A DNA stretch of 64,000 nucleotides from CAWFPR01 sp963817635 (GTDB taxonomy: Bacteria; Acidobacteriota; Vicinamibacteria; Vicinamibacterales; 2-12-FULL-66-21), in the NCBI GenBank assembly GCA_963817635.1, contig CAWFPR010000008.1:1-64000 (forward strand). The letters run 5' to 3'. The stretch's first letter is position 1; each line of letters starts with the position of its first letter. A model generated the notes under the pieces. The model was not told where the DNA came from. It did not search any database and saw only the letters and a program-made list of their open reading frames with translations. Below, in pieces: positions 25,404 through 33,748 of the stretch. Both the position numbers and the translations under genes were made by a program.

Positions 25404-25862
25404 GTGCCGGACCGGACGCTGACCGTGGGCGGGCTGACCACGGCGCCGGGCGAGAAACGCCACGGCGTGAACGAATTCATCGTGCAGGGCCAGCCGTACC
25501 GCCTGCCCATGTGGCTCGTCAACGGCGCGGCCGACGGCCCGAGGCTCGTCGTGACCGCCGGCGTCCACGCGGCCGAGTACGCGAGCATCGCCGCCGCGCG
25601 GGATCTCGGCCGTGCGCTCGATCCGGCGCGGTTCACGCTCCTCGATCAGTTCTTCTGGCTGCGCAGCGCACACCAGGGCTTCTGGTACCCTTCCGTCCCG
25701 GTCGGCGAAACGGTGCGCAAAGGGCAGACGCTCGGCTGCGTCGAGGATGTCGAAGGCCGCGTGCTGCAGGAGGCGATCGCCCCGGCCGACGGCTGCGTCC
25801 TCTTCATCGTCGCGTCGCTCGCGATCAACGACAACGATCCGCTGCTCGCGGTCGGCGCCTGA
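25404..25862 (+). pseudogene. AstE/aspartoacylase-type zinc deacylase, internally deleted
   Basis: GTG at 25404 follows aaggag by seven bases. The first half matches the start of succinylglutamate desuccinylase/aspartoacylase proteins, including the zinc site GVHAAEYAS (His and Glu ligands). After RALDPARFTLLD it jumps to the C-terminal beta domain (FWYPSVPVGETVRKGQTLGC, then GCVLFIVASLAI). About 130-170 residues with the third zinc ligand and the catalytic Glu are absent, yet the frame is open. It is either a non-catalytic relic or a real short variant. Its stop overlaps the M20 start. The 243 bp before it hold a -10-like TACAAT at 25373. Confidence 0.7.
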
Positions 25863-27247
25863 TGGGCGATCGCGTCTTCGAGTTTCTCGCCGCGAACGAG
25901 CCTCGATACTTCCGCGAGCTCGCCGAGCTCGTCGCGATTCCCTCGGTCAGCACTGATCCCGCGCGCGCGGCCGACGTGCGGCGCGCGGTCGAATGGGTCG
26001 CGGCTCGGCTCGGCCGCACGGGCGACGTCGACGTCGAGATCTGGGAAACGCCGCGGCACCCGGCGGTCTACGGCGGGTGGAACGGCGCGCCGGGCGCGCC
26101 GACCGTCCTCGTCTACGGCCACGCGGACGTGCAGCCGCCCGATCCGGTCGACGCCTGGGTGTCGCCGCCGTTCGAGCTGACCGAGCGCAACGGCCGGCTG
26201 TACGGCCGCGGCGTCAGCGACGACAAGGCGTCCATGCTGCTGCCGATCCTCGCGGCGGAGGCGTTCTTCGCGTCCGGGTCGCGGCCGCCGGTGAACCTGC
26301 GCTTCCTCATCGAAGCCGAAGAGGAGATCGGCAGCCCGAGCCTCGCCGCGCTCGTGCGCGATCGGCGCGACGCGCTCGCGTGCGACGTCGTGCTGTCCGC
26401 CGACGGCGGCATGTGGCGCGCCGAGTCGCCGAGCGTCACCGTCAGCGCGCGCGGCCTCTGCTCGCTCGACTTCACCGTGCGCGGCGCGGCCAGGGACCTG
26501 CACTCGGGCCGCCACGGCGGCGGCGTGGCCAACCCGCTGCACGCGGCCGCCGCGCTGATCGCGTCGTTGCACGACGACGATGGCCGCGTCGCGGTCGACG
26601 GGTTCTACGACGATGTGGCGCCGCTCGAACCGGCCGTCACCGAATCTCTCGCGCGCCTGACCTTCGACGAGGCGGCGTACCTGCGCGCCGTCGGCGCGCC
26701 CGCGGCGTTCGGCGAGCCTGGATTCGGCACGCTCGCGCGCCAGTGGTATCGCCCGACGCTCGAAGTGAACGGCCTCTACGGCGGCTATCAGGGGCCGGGC
26801 CGGAAGACCGTGCTGCCGGGCGAGGCGCACGCCAAGATCACCTGCCGCCTGGTCGAGAATCAGCAACCGGAGGAGATCGCCGCACGGGTGCGCCTGCATC
26901 TCGAACGCCGCTGCCCGCCGGGTGTGACGCTGACGATCGAGGAGGGCGACCGAGGATCGCCCGCGTACCGCGTGTCGACCGCGAGTCCGGCGGTACACGC
27001 CGCGATCGAGACGTTCGAAGAGGCGTTCGGCCAGCCGGTCGACGTCGTCGGCATGGGCGGGACGGTGCCGATCGCGGCGATGCTCCGGGAGACGCTCGGC
27101 GTCGACACGGTGTTCTTCTCGTTCAGCGTCGCCGACGAGGACATCCACGCGCCGAACGAGTTCTACCGGCCGGAGCGCTTCCGGACCGGCCTCCGCGCCT
27201 GGCCGGCGATGTGGCGGCGGCTCGCCACGCACGCGGCGCGGCGCTGA
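25862..27247 (+). CDS. M20 family dipeptidase/deacylase
   Basis: A 461-residue di-zinc peptidase of the M20 (CNDP-like) type without a signal peptide, so cytoplasmic. The metal site shows as VYGHADVQPPD (H87, D89), GVSDDKASM (D120) and the catalytic EAEEEIGSP (153-155). The lid domain includes DLHSGRHGGGVANPLHAAAA, and the last His ligand lies in DEDIHAPNEFY. ATG overlaps the previous stop (TGATG). It is the last gene of the operon and may release the amino acid from an N-acyl or peptide intermediate. Confidence 0.92.
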   Translation: MGDRVFEFLAANEPRYFRELAELVAIPSVSTDPARAADVRRAVEWVAARLGRTGDVDVEIWETPRHPAVYGGWNGAPGAPTVLVYGHADVQPPDPVDAWVSPPFELTERNGRLYGRGVSDDKASMLLPILAAEAFFASGSRPPVNLRFLIEAEEEIGSPSLAALVRDRRDALACDVVLSADGGMWRAESPSVTVSARGLCSLDFTVRGAARDLHSGRHGGGVANPLHAAAALIASLHDDDGRVAVDGFYDDVAPLEPAVTESLARLTFDEAAYLRAVGAPAAFGEPGFGTLARQWYRPTLEVNGLYGGYQGPGRKTVLPGEAHAKITCRLVENQQPEEIAARVRLHLERRCPPGVTLTIEEGDRGSPAYRVSTASPAVHAAIETFEEAFGQPVDVVGMGGTVPIAAMLRETLGVDTVFFSFSVADEDIHAPNEFYRPERFRTGLRAWPAMWRRLATHAARR

Positions 27248-27289
27248 GCGATGCCCGCGCGACGAGTCGGGCGCGGCCGCCGGCAACGG

Positions 27290-27476
27290 CGAGCTCGCGC
27301 TGGTGTCGGGCCTCATCAACCAGCAGGCGCTCGCGCTCAGTTAGGGACTGCCCGGAAATGAGTGAATGGCGCAGGTATTTCCGAACGGGCCCTTACCTGG
27401 ACGGATTCAGGGGCCTCTCGATGCTGCTGCTGTCAACGGCTCCGCTGGTCTGGCTGATGCGCCGCCGTCAGGTCTG
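27290..27476 (+). pseudogene. DHA2-type MFS efflux transporter, 3' scrap
   Basis: LVSGLINQQALALS, then a stop, then a short frame (27357-27476) with YLDGFRGLSMLLLSTAPLVW and LMRRRQV. Together they match the last helix and loop of DHA2 (EmrB-like) drug exporters. The stop and the missing front mark it as a relic. The following 230 bp (27477-27708) hold nothing recognisable. Confidence 0.45.
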
Positions 27477-27708
27477 AGCACGAACTCTTTATCCCGGTTG
27501 TCGAGCCGGTTCGACCCTCCTTGTTGTGCCGACAGAGCACATGGCGGGGAGCTTAACGCGGCGGCCCGGACTTTACTTTTCAGCCGCTCGCTCGGTGCCT
27601 ACATAGCATCATCGTCCACCCCGTATTGCGACGCCAGCGCCGCGCCGGGCAGCGCGTTCTGTAGATTCCGCATCCGGGGACTCCACGCCCGTGCCGCTTC
27701 AGAAGGAG

Positions 27709-27938
27709 GCGAGGCCTGGAGGTCCTGTATCCGCGGTGTGCCGGGTTCGATGTGCACGCCAAAACGGTCGTGGGGTGCGTACCGGATCACCGAAGGGGCG
27801 ACCGTCCGCTATGAACGGCGCTCGGTCTCGACCAGGCTCGCTCCCCAGTCTTCAACTCGAGGGCCGGGGATATGGGACATGCAGGCGCCTTCGGCCACGC
27901 CTTCCAGAGGGGCACGGCTCGGGAGCGGCGAATCGCCG
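27709..27938 (+). mobile_element. IS110/vapC mosaic repeat, copy 1
   Basis: About 230 bp, nearly identical to 31720-31948. The plus strand begins as an IS110 transposase N-terminus (EVLYPRCAGLDVHAKTVVGC in copy 2). It breaks off after about 45 residues and runs into the 3' end of a vapC gene read from the other strand. Copy 1 has one extra C after GTAC (27782/27783) and has lost the vapC stop codon. It abuts the cyclophilin repeat within two bases. Confidence 0.85.
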
Positions 27939-28327
27939 GCGGGCAGCCCGAGGCCCCACCCATCGGCGCATTCGACGTCGTGAAGGGTCAGATTCAGACT
28001 GTCATCTCGTCGCCCACCCAGAAGGCGATGGCCGTGCCCAGCCTGCCGAAGGTGACCAACGCCGCGCTGATGCACGACGCGGCCGGCGTGGTCGGCGTGT
28101 CGGCTCCGAACGCGTTCTACATCACGCTCGCGAAGAACGCCGCGCTCGACAAGAAGTTCACCGCGATCGGGAGGGTGATCGCCAGCCTCGGGTCACTGAA
28201 CGACATCAAGAAGGGGGATGCGATCCGGAGTATCCGGATCACGCGGGTCGGCCAGGCTGCGCGCGACTTCAAGACCGATGACGAGACGTCCAAGACGCTC
28301 ATCGAGTCGGTCACGAAGAAGAAGTAG
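27937..28327 (+). pseudogene. Copied cyclophilin-like C-terminus (repeat copy 2)
   Basis: The 391 bp equal 18407-18797 but for three bases. There is no peptidase part. An open frame from 27872 joins the end of the IS110/vapC mosaic to this segment (151 residues), an accidental fusion with no signal peptide. The product would be a partial, probably unfolded cyclophilin domain. Confidence 0.85.
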
Positions 28328-28400
28328 GGCCTGCGTCTCATTGCGCTCTTCGAGGAGGCCACGGTGACTGCGCACGACGCACCTGGTGTCCCACTGGCGG
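28328..28400 (+). mobile_element. IS91-like scrap after copied segment
   Basis: Directly after the stop of the copied segment, cctgcgtctcattgcgctc matches 19079 onwards (one base different) and encodes LRLIALFEEA, part of the IS91-type zinc-ribbon region. The likeness is short. The rest of the gap up to 28507 shows no gene. Confidence 0.35.
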
Positions 28401-28507
28401 TCCCTGTGGCGTCGAGTTCTGCCCGCTCCGCAACCGATGAGAAGAGCGCGAAAACGTTGTCCATGGGGCTGTTGACGGTGCATCATACCAGCGGTCCGGA
28501 GGGATGA

Positions 28508-29980
28508 TTGCCACCAACGCGGCGTAGGGCGGTCTTGCAATGGACGGCCCGCCTTGCGCTGGCCGGCTCTGCCGGCTGGTTCGTCGGCCTCTACCTTTAC
28601 ATCGCGCTTTCGAGGATCACCTACCCGTACGAGCTGGAATGGATGGAAGGCGGCAGCCTGGAGCAGGTTGGACGCATCCTGGCCGGTCAGCCGCTCTACG
28701 TGAAGCCGTCGCTGGAGTTCATCCCCTACATCTACACGCCGGCCTACTTCTACGTGGCCGCCGCCGCGTCGTGGATCGGCGGCGCCGGATTCACGCCGTT
28801 GAGAGTCGTGTCCCTCCTGTCGTCGCTCTGCTGCTTCGCGCTTGTCTTCGCCCTCGTCCGTCACGAAAGCCGGAGCGGGCTCTACGGCCTGATAGCGGCG
28901 GGACTCTTCGCGGCCACGTTCAGGCTCGGCGGCGGCTGGTTCGACCTCGCGCGGGTGGACTCATTGTTCATGGCGCTGCTGCTCGGCGGCGTGCTGGCGC
29001 TCAGGCTGCGTCCGACGATTGCCGGGTCGGCGCTCGCGGCGACGCTGTTCTTCCTGTCGTTCATGACAAAACAGCCCGCGGCCGTCCTGGCGGCCGCGAT
29101 GGCCGCCGGCTGTCTTCCGATGCGGTCAGGGTGGGCCCGGCTGGCGTTCCCGGCGGTGTTTGCCGGCATGGCTGGTTTGGCTGTCGCCGGCTTCGATGCC
29201 GCCACCGCCGGGTGGTTTTGGTACTACGTCTTCAGGCTTCCGGCCGAGCACACGATCGAGCATCCGCTGCTGCTGGGCTTCTGGTCCCATGACGTGTTCC
29301 GGCCGCTGACGATCGCGGCGTTACTCACCGGCGTCTTCCTGTACCGCGTGGCCGCGCGGCGCGCGGGTGAGCTGTCGTTCTATCTGGCGCTCGTTGGCGG
29401 GCTGATCGGAATCGCCTGGCTGTCGCGGATCCATTCCGGGGGCTACGACAACGTGCTGATGCCGCTCCACGCGGCGCTCGCGATTGGCGGTGGGCTCGGC
29501 GTCGCATCCATGCGCGGGACCAGGTTCGAGTCAGCCGCGGCGCTCGCATGCCTGATCCAGTTCGGGTTGCTGGCCTATGCGCCCGCAAACCAGGTTCCGC
29601 CCGCGCGTGACCGTGAGGCCGGCGACCGGCTCGTCGCAACGATCGCGGGATTCCAGGGCGACGTGTTCATCCCGATGCACGGCTACCTCGCGCAGCGCGC
29701 TGGAAAGCGCGCGTTCACCGGCGGAATGGCGTTCGACGATGTCCGCCGCGGGCGCGACGAGTCCATCATCCGTGACCTCGAGACCGAGGTGGGAACCTCG
29801 CTCAGTGAGGGCCGTTTCGACGCGGTTATCCTGGACGGTCCGGACTGGGGCTTTGCCGATGCAATCAACTCCGGGTACAAGTACCAGGGGCGCCTGTTCG
29901 ATGACGCCACGCTCTTCATGCCAAGGACGGGCTTGCGGACCAGACCGCAGGAATTGTTCGTCGCCCGGAGCGGCGGGTGA
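28508..29980 (+). CDS. Membrane glycosyltransferase (GT-C fold, DUF2029/ArnT-like)
   Basis: A 490-residue multi-helix protein. TTG at 28508 is five bases after GGAGGG; the nearby ATG at 28504 hits a stop, so TTG is chosen. The first outer loop carries YPYELEWMEGGSLEQVGRIL, the acidic motif of lipid-linked-sugar-using GT-C enzymes. Ten or more hydrophobic segments and a soluble C-terminal part follow. It likely transfers sugar from a polyprenyl carrier outside the inner membrane. It overlaps the next GT gene by 4 bp (GTGA). The pair sits between two copies of the IS110/vapC mosaic. Confidence 0.75.
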   Translation: MPPTRRRAVLQWTARLALAGSAGWFVGLYLYIALSRITYPYELEWMEGGSLEQVGRILAGQPLYVKPSLEFIPYIYTPAYFYVAAAASWIGGAGFTPLRVVSLLSSLCCFALVFALVRHESRSGLYGLIAAGLFAATFRLGGGWFDLARVDSLFMALLLGGVLALRLRPTIAGSALAATLFFLSFMTKQPAAVLAAAMAAGCLPMRSGWARLAFPAVFAGMAGLAVAGFDAATAGWFWYYVFRLPAEHTIEHPLLLGFWSHDVFRPLTIAALLTGVFLYRVAARRAGELSFYLALVGGLIGIAWLSRIHSGGYDNVLMPLHAALAIGGGLGVASMRGTRFESAAALACLIQFGLLAYAPANQVPPARDREAGDRLVATIAGFQGDVFIPMHGYLAQRAGKRAFTGGMAFDDVRRGRDESIIRDLETEVGTSLSEGRFDAVILDGPDWGFADAINSGYKYQGRLFDDATLFMPRTGLRTRPQELFVARSGG

Positions 29981-31685
29981 GCGCCGGGCCGGTGCCAGCA
30001 CCGGCGGCTCACCTCGGGCGCAGAATCTGGGGGCCGGCGGCGCTGCTTGCGGCGGCGTGGCTCCTCCTGTGGGGCATCTACATCTACAGGTCTCACTACC
30101 TCGCGCTGGCGACCCTGGTGCAGGATGACACCTATTACTACCTGCTTCCGGCCTGGAACTTCTCCAGGGCCGGCTGGTTCACATTCGACGGCCTCACATC
30201 GGCGTACGGCTTCCAGCCGTTGTGGGAACTGTGTCTGGCCTCGGTTGCGATGGGGCTGCCGTCGCGCGAGGCCTTGCTGCGGTCGTCGCTCTTTCTCGGT
30301 GCTGTTTGCTATGCGCTGACCGCGGTCGGCGTCGCCAGGGCGGCAACCCTGCTCTGGTGCCGCGCGGGAAGGTCCGGCGGCGCGTGGGCCGCGGCCGTGG
30401 CCGCCATCGTCTTCTTGGTGAACACACCGGTACAGGCGTCCAACCTGACCGGGAAGGAAAACGCGCTGTACGGCTTGTTGTTCGTGCTGCTGCTGAACCT
30501 GGGTCTGAGCGAGCGCGTCGCGAGCCGGCCCAGGTTTCCGTTCCTGGCCGGAGGCCTGGCCGGGTTGATTCTGCTCGCGCGACTCACCCCGATGTCGCTT
30601 GCGGTTGTGGCAATCCAGCCGCTGATGCCGGCCTGGCGACGCTCGCGCGTCGCATTCACGGCGCGGTACGCGGCCGCCGCGACATTGGTCGTGGCGCCTT
30701 GGGCCGGGTATGCGATCGCGGCGTTCGGATCGCCGGTGCCGACATCCGCGTTCGTCCGGACAGAGGGCCTGGGGGCATACCTTGCGAGTGGCGGGCCCGG
30801 TTTTCGAGGCTCGGCGCAGGTCGTGCTGGAGTATCTGAACGCGTGTGGCCGCTTCTCCCTCGGGCTTGCATCGCAGTTCTGGGATGCGCCTCACCAGCTC
30901 GACGGGCTGGGCCGGATCGCCGTGCCGCTTCTCGTGCTGACAGGCCTCGCGTGGGTCGTCGTTGCGGCACCGCGGCGTTCCCAGGGCCAGGTCACGACGA
31001 ACGAGCCGGACGCGTACGTAGTCGCGCTGCTGGGCGCCATTGTCGCGGCGTCCGCTGTCATCCCGATACTCCTCTCGCGGGACCCCGCGGACATGTACCT
31101 GACCGGCGGTGGTACATCGTGGAGCTGCCCGTGCTCGCGGCTCTTCTTGCCGGTGTCGGCGGCGGGGTGCTGGCGGCGTCGGTTCGGCGCGCGCCGGGCA
31201 TCGTGCGGGCGTGGCTGGCGGCGCTCTTTTTCGCCTGGCTCTGGGGCGCGGCGGGTCAGACAGCGGCCCTGGGCAAGCCAAGCCTGATCTACACGGACCA
31301 GGGACGGTGGCAGGACGTGACGCTGCGCGCAACGCTCTGGAGCAATCGCGAGTTCCACCTGACTCGCGACGATCGCGTCGGCGCTTTCAGCGCGGGGCTT
31401 CTCGGGTGGTTCTCAACAGGGACTGTCGTGAATCTCGATGGGCTGGCCAACGACGAAGTGGCGCGCTCGACACGGGCGCACTGGTCCACGGACCGCTATT
31501 GCGCGTACCGTGGGATCCATGTCTACGTGGACGCCGTCGATCCGGCACGTCTCTTCGAGCGGTATGCCGTCCACGTGACCTTCCCGAACAGCAGCCCGGA
31601 GTTCCCGATCTACTACGTTGCGGACATCGGCAACGCCCGGGGCGGAGCGAGCGGCGAAGGCACAGAGGGCGGGCGGGCGCCCTGA
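29977..31685 (+). CDS. Membrane glycosyltransferase (GT-C fold), frameshifted
   Basis: The frame from GTG 29977 gives a GT-C protein with the early acidic motif ATLVQDDTYYYLLPAWNFSR and many helices. The frame is lost near 31100 by one missing base. The next frame continues RWYIVELPVLAALLAGVGGG and a soluble domain to 31685 (TVVNLDGLANDEV; DRYCAYRGIHVYVDAVDPAR). Total about 568 residues. GTAC tetramers flank the lesion (31095, 31112). Substrate unknown; with its neighbour it probably decorates an envelope polymer. Confidence 0.8.
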
Positions 31686-31719
31686 CGCGCGCGGCGTGAT
31701 ACGGCCTCAACCACTGCGT

Positions 31720-31948
31720 GCGAGGCCTGGAGGTCCTGTATCCGCGGTGTGCCGGGTTGGATGTGCACGCCAAAACGGTCGTGGGGTGCGTACGGATCAC
31801 CGCAGGGGCGACCGTCCGCTATGAACGGCGCTCGGTCTCGACCAGGCTCGCTCCCCAGTCTTCAACTCGAGGGCCAGGGATATGGAACATGCAGGCGCCT
31901 TCGGTCACGCCTTCCAGAGGGGCACGGCTCGGGAGCGGCGAATCGCCG
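31720..31948 (+). mobile_element. IS110/vapC mosaic repeat, copy 2
   Basis: This copy encodes EVLYPRCAGLDVHAKTVVGC, then VRITAGATVRYERRSVST, the standard start of an IS110 DEDD transposase with the first catalytic Asp in GLDVH. It then breaks into the 3' end of the minus-strand vapC at 31905. Here the vapC end is still joined to an intact vapC gene, so this is probably the source and copy 1 the derivative. Confidence 0.85.
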
Positions 31949-32306
31949 CGTCTCGAGTGGCCAGCGGGAGCGAATGCGCTCTTGCCGTCGCGACAATCAG
32001 CCTGTCGGCCGGATCGCCATGGAACGAGGCCGGCAGCGCGTCGAGGGCCATCACCACCTGCGTATCGAGCGGCAAGACTCGAAGCATCCGTTCGTCGGCG
32101 GCCTGCTCGAGCCAGTCCGCAAACGAGAACGGTACCTCGAGGCGGCCCTTGCGGTGGAGCATCTGCGCTTCCCAGAGACTGATCGCCGACAGGCACACGT
32201 CGCGGCGCGCGGCCAGCGCGTCGAGCGCGTCGCGCTCGCGACGCGACAACGGCGAGCGGGGCGTCAGCCACCATACCCAGACGTGGGTGTCGAGCAGCAC
32301 CGTCAC
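31905..32306 (-). CDS. vapC: VapC-type PIN domain toxin
   Basis: A 133-residue PIN-domain ribonuclease toxin. The acidic residues are in LLDTHVWVWWL, LSAISLWEAQML and GDPADRLIVATA, with a final LATRDAAIRRSRAVPLWKA. It overlaps the antitoxin stop by 4 bp. Its last 15 codons lie in the repeated mosaic segment at 31905-31948. Members cleave specific tRNA or rRNA sites, and the Phd-type partner neutralises them. It looks intact. Confidence 0.92.
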   Translation of the reverse strand: MTVLLDTHVWVWWLTPRSPLSRRERDALDALAARRDVCLSAISLWEAQMLHRKGRLEVPFSFADWLEQAADERMLRVLPLDTQVVMALDALPASFHGDPADRLIVATARAHSLPLATRDAAIRRSRAVPLWKA

Positions 32307-32548
32307 CGAAGGGCCTCGAACTCCTCGTCTGTCACCATCGACTCCGAAGGCTTCGCCAGTAACCGGCCTCCCGCCGCGCGCAGCCGCTTCCAGATTGGCT
32401 GGTCCGCGACGGACTGTGGCGGTCCCGGCCGGCGCAGCTGGGCAACCACCCGGCCCCGGCGCGTGATCGTCACCGGCGCGCCGGTGCGCTCGACCTGGCG
32501 GATGATCTTCAGGCAGCGTTGTTTGAAGTCGGTGACTGAAATGTCCAT
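32303..32548 (-). CDS. Phd/YefM family antitoxin
   Basis: An 81-residue antitoxin starting MDISVTDFKQRCLKIIRQVE, with APVTITRRGRVVAQL, the DNA-binding fold of Phd/YefM. The C-terminal tail (PSESMVTDEEFEALR) should wrap the toxin. It lies first in the pair and probably represses its own promoter. A perfect inverted repeat overlaps its start codon. Confidence 0.9.
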   Translation of the reverse strand: MDISVTDFKQRCLKIIRQVERTGAPVTITRRGRVVAQLRRPGPPQSVADQPIWKRLRAAGGRLLAKPSESMVTDEEFEALR

Positions 32549-32552
32549 TTCA
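32537..32552 (-). promoter_or_regulatory. Inverted repeat at the antitoxin start
   Basis: TGAAATG-TC-CATTTCA is a perfect 7-bp dyad with a 2-bp centre, spanning the antitoxin ATG. A second small palindrome, ATGTACAT, lies at 32562-32569. Phd-type antitoxins bind such dyads to repress their operon, and this site would also hide the start codon in mRNA. Confidence 0.5.
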
Positions 32553-32752
32553 GGAGTTTAGATGTACATTTTTGGATTGGCAAGCCCCACGCCCCGTCTA
32601 CATTCGAAGGCCGGGAAGCCCAGCGCGCGGGCCACGGGATGCGAAGATTGCGCTGACCCCAAGGCGTTGCAGCAGGGCGCCCGGCTCAGCGGCAGCACGG
32701 TGGAACGGGTATGATACGCGCGGAATCATGACCGCCCCGATGCTCGGCGGCG

Positions 32753-32808
32753 GTCCGCTCGATCGTCGCCTGGCGCGCGGGCGTTCCTCGACAGGCGCTC
32801 GTCTCCGA
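32753..32808 (+). repeat. 56-bp repeat, copy A
   Basis: It matches 36217-36272 at about 52 of 56 positions (core cgtcgcctggcgcgcgggcg). At 36217 it forms the leader of the sortilin-type gene; here it leads nowhere obvious. Each copy has a -10-like element 35-45 bp before it (TATGAT at 32710; TATAAT at 36175). The rest of 32549-32825 holds nothing recognisable. Confidence 0.75.
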
Positions 32809-32825
32809 ACTGGCCACGAGCGGAT

Positions 32826-32882
32826 TCAGGCGGCGCCCATCACGGCGATGATCGCGAGCAGCGCGACGCGACCCACCACCAT
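32826..32882 (-). CDS. Tiny hydrophobic ORF, 18 aa
   Basis: The ATG at 32882 lies six bases after a near-perfect ribosome-binding site (GGGAGG). The frame is MVVGRVALLAIIAVMGAA then TGA. It starts 31 bp after the lipoprotein gene on the same strand. It could be a small membrane peptide or the cut-off signal peptide of a lost gene. The strong ribosome-binding site argues that it is or was translated. No family assigned. Confidence 0.35.
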   Translation of the reverse strand: MVVGRVALLAIIAVMGAA

Positions 32883-32912
32883 CGTCTACCTCCCGCGGTG
32901 GAAGGCGACAAG

Positions 32913-33425
32913 CTACTTGCCGAGGTCGCAGCTACCTGTCGAGGCCACGTAGACGAGGCGAACGGGGGAATGCGCTCGGTCGAGCAGCGCGCCAATTGCG
33001 GCATAGGCTCCAATGCCGACCGCGACGCATGGAAGATCCCGCTTCTTGTTGTTGCAGGCATTCCAGGCGGGCACCGCGGCCAGGATGCCCCCGATGATCG
33101 CGCCGCTTGCCACTGAGTCGCGGTCCGTCTCGATCCGCTCGACCGACTCGCACGCGAACGCGGACTCCTCGTGGCCACGTCGGATCACAAGCTCAAAGGA
33201 CGACACCCTGCTCAACTTCCCGGTGAGCACCTGGCCGCCGACGCTGATGCGCAGCCGGTCGCCCGGGTGGATACGCTCGCCGAGCGCGGCGAACGTCGCG
33301 GTTTTGGGGTGGCGGGGCGCCGGGGGCACCCCGGGATGCTGCGAAGACCTCCGCGCCACGGGTGGGGCGCACGCCGCGGCGACAAGCATCGCCAAGGAGA
33401 CGGCGCACACGACGATCTGTCGCAC
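32913..33425 (-). CDS. Putative lipoprotein, 170 aa
   Basis: The signal peptide IVVCAVSLAMLVAAAC has a lipobox-like LVAAAC (Cys19), so the mature protein is probably lipid-anchored. A basic Pro-rich linker is followed by a small beta domain (IHPGDRLRISVGGQVLTGKL, then RVSSFELVIRRG) resembling LSm/SH3-like folds. A glycine-rich hydrophobic hairpin, SVASGAIIGGILAAVPAW and VAVGIGAYAAIGALLD, follows. This layout is common in acidobacterial hypothetical lipoproteins. No function assigned. Confidence 0.65.
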   Translation of the reverse strand: MRQIVVCAVSLAMLVAAACAPPVARRSSQHPGVPPAPRHPKTATFAALGERIHPGDRLRISVGGQVLTGKLSRVSSFELVIRRGHEESAFACESVERIETDRDSVASGAIIGGILAAVPAWNACNNKKRDLPCVAVGIGAYAAIGALLDRAHSPVRLVYVASTGSCDLGK

Positions 33426-33748
33426 GACGCAGCCACGATACCGGCCTGAACGCCTCCAAGTCGTGAGTGACGGCTGAGAAGCAGTGAAGAACTGCTGAAT
33501 GAGTCGATCTGGGCTTCGGGGGGGAGAAGCGCCAGTCGGGCGGTGCCAATCCGCGCCGTTGTGCGGCTTGGGTCCGGTGCGCGGGGCTTGGGTCTGAGAA
33601 CGGCGCTTATGTCGCCGACTTTGAGGGACGATGTCGCATTCGTGGCGTCGTCCCTTTCGTTTGTACGCTCGAAGGCGTTACGATGGGGCGTTTCGGCTGG
33701 CACCGGCAGCCGCGCCTTCATCGTTCACTTCTACGCTCGTCAATCGCC
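33426..33748. other. Intergenic region with a terminator-like hairpin
   Basis: At 33624-33655 an 8-bp stem (AGGGACGA/TCGTCCCT) is followed by TTCGTTT, like a plus-strand terminator, although no intact plus-strand gene precedes it. It may be left from a lost gene or act as an attenuator ahead of the TMTC-like gene. No conserved protein was seen here. Confidence 0.45.

Noticed and set aside
27872..28327. 151-codon frame as a free-standing cyclophilin gene
   Set aside because: The start lies in the IS110/vapC mosaic and half the cyclophilin fold is missing. Better explained as a copied fragment.
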